In this document: positions 57,555-64,000 of the stretch, in pieces
Layout of the letters: each line of letters begins with the position of its first letter
Numbering within the stretch: the first letter of the stretch is position 1
NCBI GenBank assembly: GCA_036874045.1
Contig: JAZBRI010000011.1
Location: 10,221,501-10,285,500 of the forward strand
Direction: 5' to 3'
Length of the DNA stretch: 64,000 nucleotides
Origin: Cymodocea nodosa
Lineage: Eukaryota; Streptophyta; Magnoliopsida; Alismatales; Cymodoceaceae
Notes under the pieces: generated by a model
Told to the model about the DNA's origin: nothing
Seen by the model: the letters and a program-made list of their open reading frames with translations, nothing else
The model's database searches: none
Made by a program: the position numbers and the translations under genes

Positions 57555-59102
57555 TGTTGAGTATTTTGTTTTAATGATGTGTGCTAAATGAAAATAATCA
57601 TATTTGCTAAATTACTATTGCTTGTGAAAAGAAATTAAAATCATCAATTAATACAGAAAAAGTTTACTGATATAAATACTTGTCTGTATTGTATCAGAAA
57701 TTATACTAAGTTAATAACTAGTCGTTTCATTGCATTAATTTCTCATTTAACTAAACGTTAAGTTAACGTGTGTTTTTATTGAAAAGCATGATATGTTTTA
57801 AAGTTATATCTTTTGTATCATGAACAATGCACGTTTAGACAACTCGTTAAGTTAGAGTGTTATTTGTATAGAGGTCACGTGAGAACTCGTTAAGTTAGAG
57901 GCTTAAAGGTTAAAATATGTCACGTGAGAACTCATTAAGTTAGTGAGTAAAAGAAGAGACGAACTCGTTAAGTTAGTGTTATACACGTGGTGAAATTATA
58001 AGTTACGAATGTTATATTGTATCACATGAGTTGCTCATGTTTAACTCATTAAGTTAGCATAACTAAACGCATTGAGTTGCTATATTGAACACTAAGGCAA
58101 CGAGTTAGGTTAGCGTTATAAAACTTAAGTTGTTATTTTTGCACGTGGTAAAATTCTTATTATAAAAACATTTGTTTATTACTGGTTCGTTAAGTTATTT
58201 GTAACACAACGGAGTTGGTTCGTTGAGTTATCGTAACACCATGGAGATAGTTCGTTGAGTTAGCTACAGTACTTGTCACGTGAAATAGCACATGAGGAAC
58301 TCGATAAGTTAGAAACGTTAAGTTAATATCTACTTGTGTTACTCGTTTAATTAATATTAAAGTAACGACTTCTTATTAGACTGATAAAAATTTTTGGACG
58401 AGAAAGTTTATTTTGCAAGAAATTTTTTAGGGATCCAAGACTGATGATTAAAGAAAATTTGAAATGTAAACGTGAGTTAGAACGTGTGTATTTCAATGAA
58501 GGAAAAAGAAAAGACGTGAAGAAGTGAAAAATTGGTAGTGATTAAACGTGGAGGATATGCATGAAATGAAGATATGGTATAAAAGGCATAGAGTTCTCGT
58601 TGATCAAACTATCCCTACACACCAAAAGAAAAATCTTTTCAGGGATCAAAAACACCTCTTCGGGGAAAATCTCTCAAGTAGAAGAAATTTTAGTGAAGCA
58701 TAAAAAGGTAAGATTTACGTTACTAAAGATTTGAAGTATCAGAAGAAAGCAAATTCAGTGAAGCATAAAAAGTCAAGATATTCGTCATTGAAGAATTACT
58801 GAAAAAGAAAGAAGAAGAAGAAGAAGAAAGATCTCAAACAGGGAAAAATGTTTTAAATTCCGTAAATTAGTTTTCTCTGTTTGTAGTTATGAAATTGTTT
58901 GGATGATACATGGTATTGAGATCTAATTGCATCTACAATTTCTAAGGAGAATTGAATTGTATATTGTAATTGAAACCTTGAATAAAAATGATTTTATAAA
59001 AACAATGTATTGACTTGTTTTTGAGTTTTAAAGTTTCAATTATATTCGAAAATATTGAAAAACACAATTCACCCCCCTCTTGTGTAGCCATACGATCCTA
59101 CA
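57555..59102 (+). repeat. A4 5' LTR
   Basis: 1548 bp, from TGTTGAGTATTTTG to CCTACA. The array of CTCGTTAAGTTAG or CTCATTAAGTTAG with CACGTG boxes is at about 57838-58080. The cassette at about 58180-58270 carries GGTTCGTTAAGTTATTTG, GGTTCGTTGAGTTATC and AGTTCGTTGAGTTAGC. The GA-rich transcript-like part is at about 58700-58840. A close variant of the primer site follows. Confidence 0.9.
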
Positions 59103-59319
59103 AGTGGTATCATAGCTTTGTTAATAATCTTTGATATAAAATCGATACCAACTTATTTAATATCATTGCTTATTCTGCCTTCCTCATTTTTTAAATAGAC
59201 ATTAATATTTGAGCATACGTTTAACTTTCCTGATTTAAGGCTCAAGTTGTTTTAAAGTTTTTAGTCTATTTAAAATCAAATAGGTTGAAAAATCAAAGGT
59301 AAGCTGGCTACTGGAAATG

Positions 59320-59754
59320 GTAATTTTTCGTTATATGAAGTCCAAAATCTTAATCGTCCTCCTTTATTTGATGGAATACATTTTGAATATTGGAAGTATA
59401 GGATGACTATTTTTCTCCAAAGTATAGATCATAAGTTGTGGTTCATGATTTCTAAACCATATACTTCGTTATCTACCCCATATAATACTTGGACAATTAC
59501 TGAAAAACAAAATGAAACTCTGAATGCTAAGGGCTTAAATATTTTATTTTTTGCATTGAGTTATGAACAGTCCAGTAAAGTGTCGGCATATAAATCTAGT
59601 TATGAGGTGTGGCATGCATTAGAAGTTTCACATGAAGGTACTTCTCAAGTTAAAGAGACTAAAATAAACATGTTAATTCATAAGTATGAACTCTTTAAGA
59701 TGCATGAAGACGAAAGTATTTCTGAAGTGTTTTCCAGATTTCTTGATATCATAA
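59320..59754 (+). pseudogene. A4 gag fragment
   Basis: The fragment reads like the first 145 codons of the A3 and A5 gag (FDGIHFEYWKYRMTIFLQSI, YEVWHALEVSHEGTSQVKE, LFKMHEDESISEVFSRFLDI) and ends at the A5 insertion, at the codon where A5's own gag reads NIINSLKC. The last five bases before A5 are CATAA. Broken. Confidence 0.88.
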
Positions 59755-61312
59755 TGTTGAGTATTTTTGTTTTGATGATGTGTGCTGAATGAAAATAATC
59801 ATATTTGCTCAATTACTATTGCTTGTAAAAAGAAATTAAAATCATCAATTAATACAGAAAAAATTTACTGATATAAATACTTGTCTGTATTGGATCTGAA
59901 ATTAATAACTAGTCGTTTCGTTGCATTAATTTCTCATTTAGCTAAATGTTAAGTTAACGTGTGTTTTTATTGAAAAGCATGATATGTTTTAATGTTATAT
60001 CTTCTGTATCATGAACAGTGCACGTTTAGACAACTCGTTAAGTTAGAGTTTTGTTTGTATAGAGGTCACGTGAGAACTCGTTAAGTTAGAGGCTTAAAGG
60101 TTAAAATAGGTCACGTGATAACTCGTTAAGTTAGTGTTATACACGTGGTGAAATTATAAGTTACGAATGTTGTATTGTATCACGTGAGGTGCACATGTTT
60201 AACTCGTTAAGTTAACATAACTAAACGCGTTGAGTTGCTATATTGAACACTAAGGCAACGCGTTAGGTTAGCGTTATAAACTTAAGTTGTTATTTTTGCA
60301 CGTGGTAAAATTCTTATTATAAAAACATTTGTTTATTACTGGTTCATTGAGTTATCATAACACAACGGAGATGGTTCGTTGAGATAGCATAACACCACGG
60401 ACATAGTTCGTTGAGTTAGCTACAGTACTTGTCACGTGAAATGGCACATGAGGAACTCGTTATGTTAGAAATGTTAAGTTATATATATACTTGTGTTACT
60501 CGTTTAGTTAACATTAAAGTAACAACTTCTTATTACATTGATGAAAAACTTTTGGACGAGAAAGTTTATTTTGCAAGAAATTTTTCAGAGATCCAAGACT
60601 GATGATTAAAGAAAATTCGAAATATAAACGTGGGTTAGAACGTGTGTGTTTCGATGAAGGAAAAAGAAAAGATGTGGAGAAGTGGAAAACTGGTAGTGGT
60701 TAAACGTGAAGGATATGCATGAAATGAAGATACAGTATAAAAGTCATAGAATTCTCGTTGATCAATTTATCCTTGCACACAAAACGAAAATCTTTTCAAG
60801 GATCAAACCATCCTTGCACACCAAAAGAAAAATCTTTTTCAGGAATCAAAAATACCTCTTCGGGAAAAATCTCTCAAGTGGAAGAAAGTTCAGTGAAGCA
60901 TAAAAAGGTAAGATTTTTGTCACTGAAGATTTGAAATATGAGAAGAAAGCAAATTCGGTGAAGCATGAAAAGACAAGATATTCGTCACTGAAGAATTGCT
61001 GAAGAAGAAAAAGAAGAAAAAAGATCTCAAACAGGGAGAAAAGTTTTAAATTCTGCAAATTAGTTTTCTCTATTTGTAGTTATGAAATTGTTTAGATGAT
61101 ACATGGTATGGAAATATAATTGCATCTACAATTTCTGAGGAGAATTGAATTGTATATTGTAATTGAAACCTTAAATAAAAATGATTTTATGAAAACAATG
61201 TCTCGATTTGTTTTTTAGTTTTAAGGTTTCAATTATATTTCAGAAAATATTAAAAATACACAATTCACCCCCCTCTTGTATAGCCATATGATCCTACAAG
61301 TGGTATCAGAGC
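59755..61312 (+). repeat. A5 5' LTR and primer site
   Basis: The LTR is 1544 bp (59755-61298), from TGTTGAGTATTTTTG to CCTACA, followed 2 bp later by the primer site TGGTATCAGAGC (61301-61312). The motif array is at about 60028-60275: four CTCGTTAAGTTA units interleaved with CACGTG boxes, then CGCGTTGAGTTGC and ACGCGTTAGGTTAGCG. The cassette at about 60340-60420 has three CGTTGAGTTA- or CATTGAGTTA-type units. The candidate TATA region is near 60730 (ACAGTATAAAAG). Confidence 0.92.
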
Positions 61313-61498
61313 TTTGTGAATAATCTTTGATATAAAATCGATACCAACTTATTTAATATCATTGCTTATTCTACCTTCCTTGTTTTTAAACGAAAATTAA
61401 TATCTGAGCATACGTTTAACTTTATTGATTTAAGGCTCAAGTTGTTTTAAAGCTTTTAGACTATTTAAAATCAAATAGGTTGAAAAATCTAAGGTAAA

Positions 61499-62413
61499 AT
61501 GGCTACTGGAAATGGTAATTTTTCTTTATACGAAGGCCAAAATCTTAATCGTCCTCCTTTATTTGATGGAATACATTTTGAATATTGGAAATATAGGATG
61601 ACTGTTTTTCTTCAAAGTATAGATCATAAGTTGTGGTTCATGATTTCTAAACTATATACTCCGTTAACTACCCCTTATAATACTTGGACAATTACTGAAA
61701 AAGAAAATGAAACTCTGAATGCTAAGGGCTTAAATATTTTATTCTGTGCATTGAGTTATGAACAGTTTAGTAAAGTGTCGACATATAAATCTGCTTATGA
61801 GGTATGGCATGCATTAGAAGTTTCACATGAAGGTACTTCTCAAGTTAAAGAGACTAAAATAAACATGTTGATTCATAAGTATGAACTCTTTAAGATGCAT
61901 GAAGACGAAAATATTTCTGAGATGTTTTCCAGATTTCTTAATATCATAAACTCTTTAAAATGTTTAAGAAAGAATTTTGAACATAAGGATTTGGTGAGGA
62001 AAATTCTCAGATCCCTAAGTTCTAAATGGTCTCAGAAAGTAACATTAATTAAGGAATCACAAGATTTAAATGTTTATACTATGAATGAACTTATAGGAAA
62101 TTTAACAGCTTATGAAGTTCAATTAAATGAATCACTAAGTCACAACAAACTAAAAATGAAGAAAGAAATAGCCTTCGAAATTAATTCAGATTCTAATATA
62201 TCTACTGATTCTGACGAGGATTTGATTTTGCTGACTAGGAAATTCAAGAAAGCATGGAAAGCTAGGAAACAGCAAAGGAACAAAAATGATAAACCCTCAA
62301 CGTCAAAATCATTGAATGACAAGAATTCTTCATCCAGAAAGTATGTATGTTACAACTGTAAGAAACCTAGACATCTTTCTCCAGATTGTCCTATAAGGAA
62401 AAATGAAAAGTAA
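61499..62413 (+). CDS. A5 gag (UBN2-type) with zinc knuckle
   Basis: 304 codons open from the ATG reading MATGNGNFSLYEGQNLNRPP. Regions: UBN2-type gag (about residues 20-205) with FDGIHFEYWKYRMTVFLQSI, AYEVWHALEVSHEGTSQVKE and FEHKDLVRKILRSLSSKWSQ; a charged part with DSDEDLILLTRKFKKAWKAR; and the knuckle CYNCKKPRHLSPDC near the end. It would make the particle shell. The leader 61313-61498 has no other feature. Copia gag is normally continuous with pol, so a stop right after the knuckle suggests decay, or it may mark the gag boundary. Confidence 0.9.
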   Translation: MATGNGNFSLYEGQNLNRPPLFDGIHFEYWKYRMTVFLQSIDHKLWFMISKLYTPLTTPYNTWTITEKENETLNAKGLNILFCALSYEQFSKVSTYKSAYEVWHALEVSHEGTSQVKETKINMLIHKYELFKMHEDENISEMFSRFLNIINSLKCLRKNFEHKDLVRKILRSLSSKWSQKVTLIKESQDLNVYTMNELIGNLTAYEVQLNESLSHNKLKMKKEIAFEINSDSNISTDSDEDLILLTRKFKKAWKARKQQRNKNDKPSTSKSLNDKNSSSRKYVCYNCKKPRHLSPDCPIRKNEK

Positions 62414-63748
62414 AGTAGGACAAATCAGAAGAAGACGGCTCAGAAAACTCAGAAAAAGTTTTACAAGAAAAAGGCTTTGAAGGTCACTTGGGATGACACG
62501 TCTGAAGAGTCTGAATCTGAGGAATCAGCATCAAAATCTTCACATTCAGAAGGAGAACAAGAGTTAGAAGACGTTGCTCATGTGTGCTTCATGGTAGATG
62601 AGTCTGAGGTAATATCTGATCCTGAAAGTCATTCAGATTTCAACTTTGATGAATTATTATGTGCTTATCATGCATTATTACAAAAACTTAAAGTTTGTAA
62701 ACTGGAAAATAAGAATATTAGAAAATCTTCATCCATTATGGAAGAAGAAAATTGTTTCCTGTCTACTATTTTAGAAAAGTTTAAATGTGATAATGAAAAT
62801 CATGTTAGAGATTTGCAAAAATTTAGATTTAATGAATGTATCCTGCATGAACAAATACAGAATATAAATGCTGAAAAATTAAAGATAGAATCTGAAAATG
62901 AAATGTTGAGAAACAATATAAATGAACTTGAATTAGAGATAGAAAAATTAAAACTGAGAGAGCAAGATTTAAATTCTACCTTTGAGAAATGGAATTTAAG
63001 TCAAACTAAGTTAGACAAACTAACTAGTACCCCTGCGGTGTCTTATAAATTTGGCTTAGGATTTGATTATCCTGAATCTCAAGCTAATAAAGGATTTATT
63101 AGTTGTAGTTCAAGTAAATCTAAGACTAAAATTCCTTTTATTATGAAACAAGGTAATAAATATGTAGAAGTAGGTACTTCAAGGGATGAATCATGTAGTA
63201 ATAATATAAATCAATGTGATTTGTCAAATTGTACTTCTAACATGACTATAAATGTTTCTAAAAATCTTGTTTCTTGTTCTAGAAATTCAGTTTCTAATGT
63301 TTCTAAAATTTTAGACAATTGTAGTAAACTGAAAATTCAGAAACCTGAGCATGTAATTCAATACACTGGTACTAGACCAATTACTCATTCTACATGTGAT
63401 CAAACAAAAAATTCTTGTGCAGAAAAAGATTTTGTATGTACGGAAAGTGTTAATACAAGTACAAAATCTTGGTATGAACTTACATAAATGTATAAGCATG
63501 ACCAAAATAAATTAACATCTGATAAAAATATGTTTGGTCTTGATTATACTACATCTGAAAACAAAAAGAATGATTGCAAAAGCAATAATGCTATATGTGA
63601 GTATGAAGCTAATGATAAATCAATAGTACTTACAACTAATAAGAATATAAATGATAATGTTAAACTATTTTTAAACAAAAAGAAGAAATATGCGTTTAAT
63701 GAACTTGGTCCTCAACAACATTGGGTACTAAGAAAAAGTTTTTCTTAA
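62414..63748 (+). pseudogene. A5 coiled-coil region between knuckle and protease
   Basis: 336 codons are open at 62477-63487, with the acidic DDTSEESESEESASKSSHSE start and a long coiled coil (ENEMLRNNINELELEIEKLK). A serine/asparagine-rich stretch follows, then 86 more codons (63488-63748) ending near NELGPQQHWV. It matches A3 46058-47394 nearly throughout. One or two breaks. Confidence 0.88.
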
Positions 63749-64000
63749 TTTGTGTTGCAGGAGGAAACAACATCAAAATGGATCTTGGATAGTGGAGCGT
63801 CAAGTCACATGACCGGACAAAAAAGTCTATTACAAAATTTTACAAATACCAAGAAAGGAAGTGTAACATTTGGAAACAAAAGCAAAGATAAAATCATAGG
63901 TATGGGCAATGTTCAAATAACTCCTACTTGTGTTATTTCGAATGTACTATATGTAGAAAACCTTGGATTTAATTTGCTGAGTGTCATAAAACTAATTGAA
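63749..64000 (+). pseudogene. A5 protease and start of integrase region, cut by the window end
   Basis: The protease signature WILDSGASSHMTGQKSLLQN is followed by TFGNKSKDKIIGMGNVQI and the run to NLGFNLLSVIK. It matches A3 45839-46057. The rest of pol is beyond the window. Confidence 0.88.

Larger units (their letters stand above)
57555..59754 (+). mobile_element. A4: family A element, 5' part, interrupted by A5
   Basis: A4 has its 5' LTR (57555-59102), primer site (59105-59116), leader and the start of gag. A5 then begins inside gag at 59755. The remainder of A4 would lie beyond A5, outside the window. It is inserted in the 3' LTR of C1. Broken where visible, with one or two breaks. Confidence 0.88.
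59755..64000 (+). mobile_element. A5: family A element, 5' part, runs off the window
   Basis: A5 has a 5' LTR (59755-61298), primer site (61301-61312), leader, gag with zinc knuckle, coiled-coil region and protease start. It is nearly identical to A3, and looks like the youngest family A insertion here because it interrupts A4. About three breaks in the visible part; the rest is outside the window. Confidence 0.92.

Noticed and set aside
60028-60275. CRISPR-like array (short repeats with spacers)
   Set aside because: Repeat spacing is irregular, units vary, spacers are the same in every LTR copy, and the DNA is plant.

Overview
The window is plant nuclear DNA, almost certainly from a flowering plant. 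It is AT-rich and consists almost entirely of nested LTR retrotransposons of lineages known only from plants: SIRE-like and Tork-like Ty1/copia, and Athila-like Ty3/gypsy. I cannot name the species. I see no resident single-copy gene, tRNA, rRNA or CRISPR array. The only sequence that looks host-derived is an F-box/FBA gene copy carried inside an Athila-like element. Identities and ages are judged by eye.

Layout. A1 (1-4146, +) is the 3' end of a SIRE-like element of family A; its LTR holds an inverted solo LTR of the same family (1151-2803, target repeat GCATG). A1 sits in G1 (4147-30505, - strand), an Athila-like element that is the oldest layer of the left half. G1 is split by a solo LTR of a third family, B (8871-9174 plus 22710-23675, target repeat ATCTT). 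LTR B is itself split by G2 (9175-22709, +), a second Athila-like copy. A2 (30506-38063, +), an internally deleted family A element, sits in the LTR of G1. It meets A3 (38072-50084, -), a long family A copy with all modules, tail to tail, which makes an inverted repeat with arms of about 5.6 kb. A3 lies in C1 (50085-57554, +), a different SIRE-like element. C1 also holds D1 (50670-55986, -, Tork-like, target repeat ATGAC) and A4 (57555 onward, +). A5 (59755 to the window end, +) is inserted in the gag of A4.

How the parts fit. The Athila-like family G has an unusual order. A zinc-knuckle region, protease, RT/RNase H and integrase follow the primer site. Then come an accessory ORF and, only after that, a separate capsid-type gag ORF. 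G1 and G2 agree on integrase - accessory ORF - capsid gag. In G2 an F-box/FBA gene follows the capsid ORF. The accessory ORF resembles the extra ORF that family A carries downstream of RNase H, although A is copia and G is gypsy. A non-coding block of about 1 kb is also shared by G2 and family A. Short palindromic motifs built on GAGTTA/TAACTC recur in the LTRs and spacers of families A, B, C and G. Together these suggest module exchange, or convergence on the same host factors, between retrotransposon superfamilies in this genome.

All these elements are fossils or incomplete in the window. A3 and A5 are the best kept. G1 and G2 are heavily decayed.
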